The notes: generated by a model not told the origin, from the letters alone. Counted from the stretch's first letter, positions 12,884 to 25,080 are shown. The stretch is 64,000 nucleotides of DNA from Clitopilus passeckerianus (GCA_944990035.1 CALYLX010000038.1:1-64000), one strand, 5' to 3'. Numbers and translations: made by a program.

Positions 12884-13772
12884 ATGCCTGCTCAATCTCC
12901 TGACGGTTCTTCTCAAGTCCCTACTGGCAAAATCAGGTCGAGAACAGGACAGGCCTGTTGCCGCTGCCGCGATGGCAAGCTTAAGGTCGGGGATGCGTTC
13001 ACCCCCCTAGTCATGACATTAACGACTTTTGTTCCTGTTTGCAGTGCTCTCGCTCCGACAACCTAGACACCACCCCTTGCGAGCGTTGCGTCCAACGAAT
13101 GCAAAAAGGGGAGCCAGCAACTTGCGAGTATATGAGCGTAGCGGCTTACGAACAGAGGAAAGCTCTGTCCAAGCAAACGACGCCTCTCCCGGACAACACG
13201 TCCGTGCAGGGAGTACGAAGCCATTCATACAGCCCCCCGAATGGATATGATACCCATGCACCCTATTCACAGTCTTTCGACCATTCCCCTATCCACGCGC
13301 AGAATTGGCAAGAACAACGCTCGGGCCAAAATCAGCACTTTGAAGCCCCCGCTCCCCGCCACCCATTTGCACAAGCTCAACATGTCAATGCTCAACCATC
13401 TAGCAGCAACTCCCAGCAATATATCGCAGGGCCGGCACATGGACCACAGAATTCCAACCCATACCCCTACAGCCCACCTGGCCCGGTCGAGCAACTTGAC
13501 CAGACACCGCGTGTCTTCCTCCAGAATCAAAGTTCTCGCCAGGGATACGCTGTCGAATTTCCTGTGAATGACGGGTTTATTCCTGACAGCCAATATACGA
13601 ACTTATGGCCTAATTTGGCCACCGGGTATGTCTTCCCTCAGCGTAGCGAATGAACGTAGCTGATGGGGTGCACAGATCTGCGCCAGCCGAAGGAGGGCCT
13701 GGCGAACCCCAATTTCAGCCAGGTGTTGGATATCATATCAGTCCTTATTGGCGCGATCAGCAACAGCCATGA
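12884..13772 (+). CDS. Small Zn2Cys6 (Gal4-type) zinc-cluster protein
   Basis: About 260 residues from three exons. Splicing at about 12987-13043 joins RSRTGQACCRCRDGKLK to CSRSDNLDTTPCERCVQ, giving C-x2-C-x6-C-x10-C-x2-C-x11-C with the last Cys in TCEYMS. This is the fungal zinc-cluster spacing except for a long final loop. The rest is Pro/Gln/Asn/Tyr-rich and disordered (SSSNSQQYIAGPAHGPQNSN, YPYSPPGPVEQ). The fungal transcription-factor middle homology region and a dimerising coiled coil are not seen. Splicing at about 13629-13675 leads to GYHISPYWRDQQQP. It could be a short DNA-binding regulator; its targets are unknown. Confidence 0.75.
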
Positions 13773-14128
13773 GATGTAGATGTCCCGAGCCTCCACTTTC
13801 GACGACTCTTGTTTTCCACTCTATGCCTTCCTTTACCTGCTTACTTTTATAGGTCTCCATGCAGTCTTCATAACCCCCGCTCACTGATCATTGGTGCTTA
13901 TAGGCTCATAATAAAACCATACACTAACTTAATGAACTAAAGGTCCCGAATTTAATCACTATCAAAAATCTTATTTTATTGTTGTTCTTGAATTCTTGAT
14001 GGCTTGGCGACAATCACATTTCGTAGCCGCTAAGCTGGTGTAGTGGGTAAACGCTGTTCTTTGCCACGATATATGAAATACAACAAGTCGTTATTCCATC
14101 CAGAACACTCCACCGTCGAATTGGTGCA
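13773..14128. other. Convergent intergenic region
   Basis: About 356 bp between two convergent stops, AT-rich around 13900-13990 (AATAAAA near 13910, TTATTTTATTG near 13970). It probably holds both 3' UTRs and poly(A) signals. No gene seen. Confidence 0.55.
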
Positions 14129-16740
14129 CTACAACGGCCAATCCAACTTTTCTCCAAAGTTCCAATGAACTGCCTTGACAGACGTGTACTCGTCCAAGGC
14201 ATAGCCTCCAAGCTCACGGCCTATGGCGAGGGGAACAAAAATATAAGTTTCGTTAGCCAGGTGCTTCTGAATGCGTCCAAGTTGGGCGTACCAATGCCGG
14301 ACTGCTTCTTGCCTCCAAACGGTACATTATTGTAAAGAAGGTTGTACTGGTTGACCCAGACCTTGTCACGATCATATTGCTATTAAGCACGGGGTAAATC
14401 AATGTGCATTGATGAGGAGACCTACTGTTCCAGCTTCGAGTGCTGATGAAACTCGCATGCATTGATTCGCATCACCTGTAGGGTTCGGTCAGTGAAAGGT
14501 GAGACATAGTTGAGGAAATAACTTTCTTGAATGGAGACCAGCGCCCAGGCCATAACTGGTGTCATTTGCAAGGCGAATACCCTCCTCTTCAGTCTTGAAT
14601 TTCCCAACCGAAAGAACCGGCCCGAAAATCTGAAATTAAGGTCGAATGCAGTACTGAGCGGGCGGTGAAAGCGTGAACTGACCTCTTCCTTGACCTGTAA
14701 CAGAGGAAGGGAAATAAAATGAAAACAGTCAGCCATCAGGAGTAAGTTAGTTGGAGAAACGATCCTGACGATCTTCATGTCGGGTCGGATCTCTGTGAAG
14801 ACTGGAAGTAATCATAATTTAATTTCGATCACAATGCGATGACAGGGACATAGACGCACTTGTAGGGTCGACGTAGAAGCCCTTCCCAGATCTCTTGACA
14901 CCTCCGATGAGAGCCTTTGCGCCTTCTGATTTTCCAGACTCGATGTAATTCCAGACACGGTCATATTGGACTTTTGACACCTGTTCAGCGGTACGGAATG
15001 CAGTGTTAACCGGCGTAGTATGAAAAATCGTGGGTTGCATACCACGGGACCACCACCGCTTGTTTCGTCAAATCCATCGCCGATGACTGTCGCTTTGACC
15101 TTGGACACAAGAATCTCCAAGAACTTGTCGTAAATTGATTCTTGAACGTAAACCCGGGAGCCCGCGGTACAATCTTGACCGGTGTTGTAACAAATGCCCA
15201 GCGCAGCCCAATTGGCAGCTATAGAACGTCTGAGAGTGAGTTTGATGTTTCAAAAAGGATGGTACCGGATGCAACCGCCTCGGTGACCATAGAGAAGGCC
15301 AGAATGCTTCCAAGCAATGGGGTTTGTAGGCGTCCGAGTGCGGAACGCTGATAGGTCATGAATGTATTGACTGAACGCACCTTGCTCCAGGTCTGCCGAT
15401 TCGAAAACTAACTGAGGTGATTTGCCTCCCAATTCGAGCGAGACCTAGCAAGTTGTGAACTTAATCGAACATTTCCACCTGGAGGTATCTGACTAACCTT
15501 CTTCAAGTTACTCTTCGCGGCAGCTTCCATGATCTTCCGCCCAGTGATGGTGGAGCCAGTAAATGCGACTTTGTCTACATCTGGATGGGCAGCAAGCGCC
15601 GCCCCTCCAACATGGCCCAAAGAGGGTACGGTATTGACAACACCAGGTGGGAACCTAAGGCATGAATTAATGGCAAAACACGAGGACATGAGCATGCCCT
15701 TTACCCAGCCTCTTTCACCAGCTCGGAGAGTTTCTGGTGCGAGGTCTCAGTAAATCGCTATCAGCGACGACTTGTGACCGGCGACGTACCAATGCCGTAA
15801 GCGGGGTAAGCTCAGAGGGTTTCATCACAATTGTGCAGCCAACTGCCAAAGCCGGTGCAACCTTCCAGGCCCTGTGAAACGCTCAAAAAAAAAATCTTCC
15901 AAATTTAATAGAATTTGGGCGTACCACATCATAATCGGGTAGTTCCAGGGAATACTATGATATTATGAGTTTCGGAACTTTGAGCGAACTGCCGGCTACG
16001 CGCTTGTTCTCTCACGTACATTTGTCCGCACACGCCAATAGGGTCATGGCGGGTGAACGCAAGCTTGGTCTTGTTGTCAATCTCAAGCGTCTAGGTAGAA
16101 TACTCATGAGAATTTCCAATGGTGCGACTGCGCATATCAACTTACTTGTCCAACGACTTTGTCTGCCCATCCAGCGAAGTAACGGAGGCATTGCACGGAA
16201 TCCCCGATATCGAAATCCCTTCAGATTATCTCAGGGCTTCACTCGACCCGACCGTTGAGGAGGAGATAACTTACCTAGCTATTTTGACCGGTTTACCATT
16301 GTTCAAAGACTCAATCTCGGCGAGTTCCTGGGCATCGCGTTCGATCAAATCAGCAAGCTTGTGCATAAACCGAGCTCGCTCAAAACCTGTGATGTTCTTT
16401 CCCCAGGTATTGTTGAAGGCTTCGCGAGCTGCAGCGACTGCAGCGTCCACATCCTTGGAGGAGGCTGATGGCAAGCAAGATGTTGGCGTTTGCGCCCAGA
16501 GAACTAAGAACGGTCCTACCTGCGACAACGGAGCAAAGAAGCTCTTCGGTGGCTGGATTGACGATACTGGAAGCATCGAGCCATGATATCAGATTTAATT
16601 ATCCGAAATCGCGAGATAACGCACTCGATCCGTTCTTTGGAATCGACCGATGGCACGAACTCGTTGTTGATAAACAATCCGGTCGATACAGAGATCTTCT
16701 TGTTAGACTTGGGAACCTCAAGAGAAACTGTTTCTGCCAT
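14129..16740 (-). CDS. NAD(P)-dependent aldehyde dehydrogenase
   Basis: ALDH superfamily enzyme, about 500 residues in about ten exons. N-terminus [31 protein letters not shown]; then [15 protein letters not shown] and [20 protein letters not shown]. The cofactor-fold text is [20 protein letters not shown]. The catalytic Glu lies in [13 protein letters not shown] and the catalytic Cys in [18 protein letters not shown]. It continues with [19 protein letters not shown] and ends [20 protein letters not shown] plus [10 protein letters not shown]. It oxidises aldehydes to acids. The cytosolic acetaldehyde type is most likely by sequence, and no targeting leader is obvious. Stop TAG at 14129-14131; start at 16740. 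Confidence 0.92.
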
Positions 16741-17101
16741 GGTTGTTTAAGGTCTTCTGGTTATAGGGCGAAAGAAGATAAGGCAAGCGACGTATTTAAG
16801 CCCCATGATCCGACTAACTTAGATAATGGCCACGGGATTCGTTGATATCATTGTGGCTTGAGGGAGAAGACAGATAGTGTGAACTCTGGGCCCATCTAAC
16901 GTCAAGACTGTCGACAAAAGGACGTCGATAAACCACGGCCGATTAAGCGTAATCTTGTATGCTGCCAGTGCCAGCGTGAAGGCCAGAGTTTGGTGCATCA
17001 CGCAGCAAATGTCTGTCACATTACGTGACAACCACACAAATCCGACACATCCCGACTACCAAGTCCGTCCCACAAGTTCTTTCACCAAGTCAACGAAAAC
17101 C
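16741..17101. other. Divergent promoter between ALDH and the COX subunit gene
   Basis: About 360 bp between two divergent start codons. No coding signal or clear TATA box was noted. Confidence 0.5.
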
Positions 17102-17453
17102 ATGTCCTTCGCCGTCCTCACCAGGCCCGCTGTGAGCCGCCAAATTTTGGGCCGTGCACGCTCATTGCACACCTCGTCACCTCTTCGTTCAGATCATGGT
17201 GGCCACTATCATGTGAGTTTCCTTTCGCAGACACGCCAACATTCAGCTGACCTTTTCGAAGCCTACTCCTTTTGACTGGCCCGCAGCTGACAAGAAGACT
17301 GGGTTCGGTCTCAAAGTCCTTGCCTACCTCAGTGTTGGCTTTGCCATTCCTTTTGTCGCTGCCAAGTACCAACTGTAAGTACAACTCCGAAGCACCAATT
17401 CACGTTTGCTAAAATTACATCGCCTTCCTAGCGTCAAGTCTCAGGGTGCATAG
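17102..17453 (+). CDS. COX8: Cytochrome c oxidase small subunit (yeast Cox8 / COX7c family)
   Basis: Small inner-membrane subunit of complex IV. The leader MSFAVLTRPAVSRQILGRAR then SLHTSSPLRS is Arg-rich, Ser-rich and acid-free, as for mitochondrial import. The mature part, DHGGHYH, is spliced (17212-17263) to PTPFDWPAADKKTGFGLKV, then one membrane helix (LAYLSVGFAIPFVAAKYQL) and KSQGA. The HYH-x-PFDW block with a single C-terminal helix is characteristic of COX7c. Three exons, about 78 residues. The next gene (Dicer) is convergent, only 89 bp between stops. Confidence 0.88.
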
Positions 17454-17542
17454 AAGTCAAGACCCCATATAATATTCATCATATAGAGTGCAATAGACCA
17501 TATCATTCCATTTTGCCACAACCTCGTGTGTTCAGAATTACT

Positions 17543-20500
17543 CTACCCAACTGCCGTGCTATCCTCAAGGTTCTTCGTAACTCGGTTTTCCGAATCCGAA
17601 CCATCACTATCCTTCTCTTCTTCCAACGCCAGAATTTCTCTCGCCTCTTCCTGTTCTTTCTTGGTAGGAGGAGCCATCACCCTGCAATCGCATTGTGACG
17701 GGAGTAGAGTCGGGTCTTCCTCCAGTGCATTGAACGCGGCGAGAGATGCACGTTTAGCTGCCACACTTCCAACACGGTCTTCACCTGTTGCAAGCAGATG
17801 GTCATGCAGGAAAACTACGAAACCCTCTAAGTTATACATCCGAAAGGACAAGTAAAGACTACATACATGAACACTTCGTAATTCCACGGACGCGTACTTT
17901 TGATGTTCGAAACCTGTGGCATCCCTTCGCTTGCAGTAACTCAAAGAGGTTCTTGGTGGGATGATGCGTCAATGTCTTGAAAGATATGTGCATCCTGAAG
18001 AATGGCTTCAGGGCGTTCTCGAAAAGGTGCTCGACTCCGACGAGCGAGAACCGGTCAGAAACGAAGACGGCCCCGACTACGGCCTCCAAAGTATCTGACA
18101 AAATCTATTTCGTAATTCTGCATTTAGTATCCATCCCCCCTGGTGCGAATCTTTTATCATACCTTGGGACATTCCAGATTCGCCCAGTACTGACCTGGCT
18201 GGCGACCCTCAGAGGAGGCGATTGTATATTCCTTCTCCCTAGCTACATCGAGCTTGAGCAAATAATCCCGTATGGTTGTCCTAACCACCTGAGGGTCGTG
18301 TATGAGATGTTTGTGTAGACCTGACCACACACAGGCTGCAGCCAGTGCGGCGTTTGACACCATGGCTCCCTGGTGCTGGTTAATGTATGGATTGATGACA
18401 CGATAAAATGAAATGACCTTCAGCAACGTCAGCCCTCCCGGGGTCATGCTTGGTTCTTCATCATACATGTACCGTATGGCAGCTGATTGGAATGAGATGA
18501 CAGAGAAGGCGATAAACACAACTAGGGCTCACAGAAATCAATGATGGCATCCCCAAGGAATTCGAGACGTTCGAACGATTTTGATCGCGGATTCTGTATG
18601 CAAATGAGACAAAGCCTTAGGGTAGAAGGAAAATCTCTTGCTCACCAACGCCTCCGATAGAAGAAAGTGATCCACTGGATGAGCTATTGCACGTTCGATA
18701 GCTTGTAACGCCTCCAGCGGCACGGAAGACTTCGCTTCATACCGGTAGCTGATATTGTGCGGTACAAAGTCGGACCATTGCCTGACACCTTCGAGTTGGA
18801 TTCCCAACGCCTTGGCAGCCTTCAGGCCAGCCCCATCACCGCCGGAGAGATATGCAGCTCCTATGATGGCCTCAATAACATCCGCTAGTGACTATCACAG
18901 GCGCCGTCAACACCAATGAATGCGTTAGTGGAGCATTTACTCACCTTATCTCCTAGCTCGTGCGATTTGTCAGATTTATTGCCTCGATTCTTCTTCTTCT
19001 TGCGCTTTGATGATCCGGCTGTATGTTGAGGGACTTGACTAGCTTCCTCTTCCTCCTCTTCCGCGTCATTGACTTGAGTCACAGGGGGTATTTCGACCTC
19101 CACCAGTTCTCGCTCTCTGGGATTGGGTACAGTGCCATCAGAAAACGTAAAATTTAGGGGTAGCCAATTTCTAAAAGTAAATGGCACTGATTGGATATAC
19201 AAGGGAAGTTTTGCTTCCCAAGCGTGCTGGAACAATGATTTGTTGCTTATGAGGGGCTGCCTCGCACCATGCAAAGCTCCTTCTGAGAATGTTGGGTTCA
19301 TCGCGTAGACATACACAGACGTCAAGTACTTGAGATATGAATCGCCTACGGGTCGTCATTAGTGAGAAGGGAATCATAATTAGAATCTAAAAGGTTTACC
19401 AAGAAGTTCAAGTCGTTCATAGTTATATTCCAAATTTGCAGAGGGGGTGGACAGGGCTTGGTGAAGCAGCTCTTCGGAAATGCTACATTCAAACAACTTT
19501 GCATTGAGCTCTTTCACAATGAGTGAATCGTCTATGCGGCGAGTGATCGATGGGATTAGTGCTGCTGAGATCATGACACTGGTTGTTTTGAGTCAAATGA
19601 CAGTCAGTAGCAGCTACAAGAATGCAGGCTACTAAGCAAACCTAGCAGGCAGGGTGCATTTAGCACATAGTTCAGGTATCAAAACTGCCAACGGTATCAG
19701 CTCGAGTTTCATTTCGGGTGGACAAGGAAACTGTTTACATCGCGTTTGAGAGCTCGCTGGTGGTGTGTAGGAACTGGGAGTTGATGGCCGCAAGTGATTC
19801 GAGGCGGAATGTAACATTCCGACCTCTACGAGGGGCTGAGCGTCGTCCTTGAGCCCTTGAAAATCTTTGATTCGACTCTGGCAGTATTCTAGATAGCTGG
19901 CATGTCCTGATTCTCGCTTAGCAGAAGTTAGTCCCTTCCAAGTCGAGCCCATATCGGAAAGTTGAGCCTTACAGTACCATCCACGGGTGTACTAAGAGGG
20001 GTGAGATCAGGTCTAACCCTGATAGCGACATATCGTTTCGTGAATTCCACCCAACGGTCCTGAATCACAGCGTTCTCTATGTCCTCTTCCACCTCCTCGC
20101 ATGAAGCCACCTTGATAGGGCTGATAAAATTGTCTCCCCCCAATGTAATAGCGTTCCAAGGAATATATTTGTCAATAGAGGGCAAGGAAAAGGGCGAGTT
20201 CTGGTCAGGATCTCGAGGGGCCTTGGCCCACGCACGAGTCAATGGAAGTATAAACCAAGTCATTTTTTCCAGAGGGCACTCCAAAGGCTTGTTGGTTATT
20301 GCCCTGATTATTCGCAAAGTATATCGGTAGATCTTGTTCAGAGTAATGGTGTTCACTTCGAGTGGAGCAACTCGGCTCGTAGTGACTGTAAATGGCTTGA
20401 GATATCGATATAGCCTAATGTCGGCTAGATCAGGTGTCGGTCGCGTGGTTAGCAGAACCATTGGTGAGAAGTCTTCCTCTGTTCCACTGGCGGCTAGGAC

Positions 20501-22267
20501 CAAGGGGTAAAGGCGAGGGACGGTGGTCGGGTCCAATGCGCCTTCCCAGAAGACAGGCGATTTTCGGGCATACACCTTCGTCCCACGATGGCGATATTCG
20601 AGGAAAATATCGCCCAAGTTATCCGGTGGTGAGGGTGTTGGGAAAAGGCGGTAATCCAATATTCCCAGATTTCCCAAAAGCTCACATGCCTTGAAACATG
20701 CGGATTCTTCCGCAGACTTGGGAGAAGACCCGGAGGTTCCGACCACTGAAGGCAAGCCTGCCAATTCCACTGTGCAAGTATATTGAGAACCAGTATTTCC
20801 TGAGTTTGTCTCGGTTATGGCAAGTGTATCTTGTTCGTCATTGGGATATCTAAGGCGAAGAATGGCACTTATGATGCTTGGCGCATTCGAAGGGGTGATA
20901 CGCTTGCGTGTTGTAGGATCTTCAAGGAACTCCAGAGAATCCGGTGATACAGGAGCCTTATCGGGGACATCGCGCTGGGAGATCTGGTCTCTATGGGCCT
21001 CATTTCCCTCTCGAACGAGATGTATGAGGTGGAACTTGTGCTTAAGGTGGTGGCTCCTAAGCGTCCGCAACGCTGCTCCCTCCACCTCGTCAAACCTGGA
21101 GATATATCATCACGACCGACAATCGGGGGTTGTTATACTTCGCATAACTTACAAGATGATACAACTGGGGTCTTTAAGCTCGAGAATATTTTCAACAGAG
21201 GTTAATATCGCGAGATTATACAACCCTTGTTTGAACACCTGTCATAACTAGGATGAGCATAACCCAGGTCAACAAGTGGCCACCCACATCGTTAGAGGTA
21301 ATTTTGTTAAGGATGGCCACAGGGCGTAAGAATTCCAGGTGAGGGCGTAGCATGAAGAACAGGTCTACCAGAGTAACAGCGATGCTCCGCTTTCTAACTG
21401 CTTGTTGTTGAGACGTTTAGTCGCGTATCGAAAAAGGCTACCACTACTCACCTAATACGACACCTTGATAGGGTGCACCACAGGACGCAAAACATCTGAG
21501 AGTATCCACAAGCACAAGAAACTTATGCGAGACGTTGTATCCCCGTGAGCCGGGGTCTAGATTAGGGAGGGCAAAGGTCCAATCTCGTACTGTGTTCCGA
21601 GTAAGGTTTTCGTCTCCTTGAAGAGCTGTTTGGAGTTCCTTGTTGTGGGCCTCTTCTAGAGCACGCCTCCATATCAGGTCCGATGCGCATCGACCAAGCT
21701 CGACAAGTGCGTCCCGAGCGGATTCAGTGCAAGGCCAGAAGCTGTCTACGGGCGTGATTCTCCAGCATTTGTGCAAGAGGGTCTTCTCGGGAATAGTTTG
21801 CTCCTTTTTGTAGATCATGACATGCTCAGAATGCGGAAGATCGGGTACCGAGGCCGCAGTTTGGTCCACTTGTGAACTGGAAGAAGCTCCACCATTTGAT
21901 AGCTGATCTTCAGCTTTGCTTCTTTTCGATATGGGTTCGACGTCTCCCGAGCAAGAATTAGTACGCTTGAGCGTGCTGTGACGGTCTTGGGCGGTAGGAG
22001 GCTGCAGACATACGTCGGCAGATGGATGGACTGCTTCCGCACCATCCACCAAGGATGCGCCACCGCTGAGACCATCCATCTGACGCTTCTGCCGTTCTGT
22101 TCCGGCATTCTCCTTCCAAGATCGCTTCCAGAGACTATTCATATTGGCATGAATCACCCTGAATACAGTAGTGGTGGATTTCGTGGTGGTGAGGGGAAGA
22201 TGTCAAGCCAAGCTTACGCGCTGTCACGCAAACGTGACTGTGCCAGACCACGACTCCAGCACTGCAT
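17543..22267 (-). CDS. DCL: Dicer-like endoribonuclease lacking a recognisable DExD ATPase domain
   Basis: Dicer of the RNAi pathway, about 1,300 residues. Order from the N-terminus: Ser-rich segment; ELGRCASDLIWRRAL and NTVRDWTFALPNLDPGSRGY; helicase-C remnant (APYQGVVL, KRSIAVTLVDLFFMLRPHLE, VFKQGLYNLAILTSVENILE, RFDEVEGAALRTL, HLIHLVREGNEAHR); Dicer dimerisation fold (SAEESACFKACELLGNLGI); PAZ-like region (about 20650-19900); RNase IIIa (NYERLELLGDSYLKYL, ADVIEAIIGAAYLSGG); RNase IIIb (SFERLEFLGDAIIDF, SDTLEAVVGAVFV); C-terminal dsRBD (AAKRASLAAFNALEEDPTLL). Acidic catalytic residues are present in both RNase domains. Helicase motif VI (RGRxR-like) is degenerate. No DExD half is visible on this strand upstream. 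The start at 22267 uses a 59-bp intron (22159-22217); the ATG at 22142 is the alternative. Confidence 0.85.
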
Positions 22268-22363
22268 AGTACGAATTGCGGTGAACCATCTCTTGACTGG
22301 GGACACCTATGTCCACTGGTATCAAGCAGCGTAGGAGCGGATAAAGGACCATTTGGAATTGAT

Positions 22364-23447
22364 ATGACCTTCAACAATGCATTCTTGGTTTCTGAAATCG
22401 GAAATTCTCTAGATGGCGATAAAACTCCTGGTCCAGTCCCACGCAAACGGGTGACCTCAGAGCCATGTTTACCTGAGCGCCTGCCTGCGGAAGGTATGTT
22501 TCCTTGACTCTTCCTTGACTCGTTCCCTACAAGCCCTAACGGTCGTGTTGAAAGCGTTCATCCGAAGAGAAGCCCAGGATCTCGCACCTAAAGCCATTCT
22601 GCGTCAACTACGAAGGCGCAGTGTCTCTCCTACAAATTCTGAACCTGGAAGCCCTTCTGAATCCACTGGACGTGTGAGAAGAGCCAGTAACGCCTCCGGG
22701 CAATCATCAACTTCTACTGGTGTGCCCAGGTCACCTTCGACGAAGGTCCATAATGCACCCTGGACAGAACCCCAGGTCAGTCGCTGGGTGCTCGGAGTTA
22801 GACTTGTTGTGAATTTCCACGATTACTTTTCCTTGCTAGCCCTTTCAAGTATTCCGAGCTGTGGAGAGCAAGGATATCATGTTCCTCATGGAAATACGTG
22901 ACAGAGCTATCCACGTCAGTGTTCATGTGTGCCGCATCTCGAGTTACATGTCTGAAAAGATCGCCACACTACAGCTATTGCTGCGGAAAACTGGAGATGC
23001 AACACCTCTTCTGCATGCCATGCGGATCGGCCAATCACACAGAGACGTTGCTATTGTTTTACTTGGTGCATTTTCTCGCTACGTTAACCAGCTAACCGAT
23101 GAAGATATCCCGAAACCACGCACCAAGATGATCCTGAAAGCACTACGTACATATCTCAACAGTATTCACCCTACGTGTGCTAACTGTTTCCTTTCACAGG
23201 GACAAATCTAAAGCTTGCGATCGACTATGGCTTGGCAAATTCCCAAAGCGATCTCACAGCGTCGTTCATGCAAGTTCTTATCATGAGCGAGGGTGACAAA
23301 TGGGTCTGGGATCAAGTCTCGACAATTTCTACTGCCTTGAATGCAGGGACAGTAGGGCAACCCGTGAAATCTGCTGATGCTGCAGTCAGAAAATTTGCCA
23401 CAAGAGAGTTAGGGAAGGCCAGCCTAATCGCTACTTTGGAGGACTAG
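22364..23447 (+). CDS. Basidiomycete orphan protein, function unknown
   Basis: Not recognised. The start at 22364 gives MTFNNAFLVSEIGNSLDG; exon 1 ends at 22493 and splices to ALTVVLKAFIRREAQDLAPK. A basic Ser/Pro-rich stretch follows (RQLRRRSVSPTNSEPGSPSE, RVRRASNASGQSSTSTG), with many SP and RRxS sites that could be phosphorylated or act as an NLS. Later exons give PFQVFRAVESKDIMFLMEIR, LLLRKTGDATPLLHAMRIGQ, HRDVAIVLLGAFSRYVNQL, and the end SADAAVRKFATRELGKASLI. That half looks all-helical, perhaps ARM/HEAT-like (inference). An in-frame extension to an ATG at 22149 is possible but would run over the Dicer 5' exons. The gap to the Dicer start is about 96 bp, so a shared promoter is likely. 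Confidence 0.6.
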
Positions 23448-24269
23448 TTGCGTTCTTTCCTCATGATACGGTTTTATTGCTGAACACAGTCTTTTATAGC
23501 GTAGCCAATGCGACAGTGTATGGTTGATTTACGCCAAAATACTGTACTACTGACTCATTTCGACAACAGGGACCTCCTCATGTTCGGTGCATGGTCCAAC
23601 GTTATGTCGTCTCTGCCATCAAGTATCCATGCAGAAAACATGCCGGTATTTAAGTCGCCTTCGTCACGATTCTAGCTCATGTGGGGATGCCCTAGTCCTA
23701 TTATTTCGCCCGTGACAACCGAGTCTATAAAGCCTTTGTTGAGAGGCTGGACCGTCACAAAGGGTCCATCCAGAATTCATGCAGCAAAAGGACGAAGTGG
23801 CAACTCAGACTTCTACGAACCGTACTTGAAGGGCGGAACACCACCTATCACGTACGTAGGTCTTTCCACGTTGAATTGCAGCTCACAGAAGACCATCAAG
23901 CGTAAGGTCCAGTTGCTTTCCGATGAATTGGATCATGGAGAAGGGGTGTAGACCCTGGTCTCTTGCTATGACGGTAGCGTTATGTTTACCTTTGCTCGTA
24001 CAAGGTGCCCTACCGAAATAAGATCACAGTCGGCAGAGGCGTATTATCGAGCATATATCAAGTTGCAACTTCTGTCCAACATCAGCCAAACGCGGTCACT
24101 ATGCCACAGGCTTCAAGGGTATATTGTCCCGCCCTCGCGGCAATCTAGACATTATAACTTTCAAAGTGTTGGATACATTTACATTTGCTGTTACTCTTCA
24201 TATACCGGACCATTTAATGGGATTATCGTAAGCTTATAGGTATTTATTAGATTAATCTATGGCTGTAGT
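23448..24269. other. Intergenic stretch, no convincing gene
   Basis: About 820 bp, the longest gap in the window, between two convergent genes. One plus-strand frame (23679-23951, 90 codons) is open but has no recognisable motif, no clear splice partners and an ordinary composition. No repeat or RNA gene was seen. Confidence 0.5.
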
Positions 24270-25080
24270 TTACGGGAAGATCTTGAGCCCCTTCACCCAC
24301 ACGTAAATGCCCACAAATACCAGATTGAGTACGGAAGGGGCAAGGTCGAGTTGAACAGATGTGTAGATCCAAACTGTAGCCAACGGAGGGCACTGTCAGC
24401 AGATACAGGTTTTAGTTGGTCGACAATGTTCATTGTGAGGTACCTGTACGAACCTGCTGCATGTTCGTCAACCATGAGCCAATGTTGATCAGATACACCA
24501 ATCTAGCACCACATAGAACACCTGTGATCAAAAGAAGTAACTGCATACTTCGGTAGGTTTTATAACGCGTTGCTGCAGATTCAAGTCACCTAAAGTGCAG
24601 AAACTCGGATTGTATGGGTGTGACTTACTGTAGAATATGAAGAGAGACAGTACTGTATCCATGGTTAGCTGGTCTGGTGAAGCAGAGAAACAATACTCTT
24701 GACTGACTTGGAAACCCAGAGAGTAATCTGTTCTTTACATCCGTGAAGGTAGGGTGTTGGCGATACTGGAAGTGGATCAAACTTGTAAATGTCAGTATCG
24801 AGTCAATTAATCAAAACTTTCGGATGTACATTTCCATTAACACCAAACAGAATGTGAAAGGAACGATGAGTAAGACGGCATTGAAGATCTCCTCTACGAG
24901 CTCTATTGGCCCTTCCGCTTCAGCTTTGTGTGTGTCGGCTGGAGTAGGTACTTTGTTGAGGACCCCAGAGTCGTTTATGAGCCTCCATTGTTCGTCTTCA
25001 GGTATATCAATAGACTCTTCTTCGACCTTTGGGGCTTTGCCTTCCTTTGCCGCTGAATGAGGTTTGCGTTTCTGTGCCAT
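24270..25080 (-). CDS. Conserved fungal multi-pass membrane protein, function unknown
   Basis: N-terminus MAQKRKPHSAAKEGKAPKVE, acidic linker (EESIDIPEDEQWRLINDSGV), then helices AVLLIVPFTFCLVLMEM, TVLSLFIFYS-like text and LQLLLLITGVLCGARLVYLI. A conserved block NIGSWLTNMQQ splices to CPPLATVWIYTSVQLDLAPS, followed by VLNLVFVGIYVWVKGLKIFP-stop. I recall this C-terminal pattern (GSW-TNMQQCPPL... WVKGLKIF) from uncharacterised fungal membrane proteins but cannot give a function. About four helices and five exons. The start at 25080 lies 66 bp from the divergent neighbour at 25147, so a shared promoter is likely. Confidence 0.75.

Noticed and set aside
22149..22334. Upstream exon for the plus-strand orphan starting at 22149
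   Set aside because: Phase fits, but the splice donor is weaker than the competing minus-strand intron and the exon would overlap the Dicer 5' end.
23679..23951. Plus-strand 90-codon frame in the longest intergenic gap
   Set aside because: No motif, no promoter or splice partners seen; compatible with chance.
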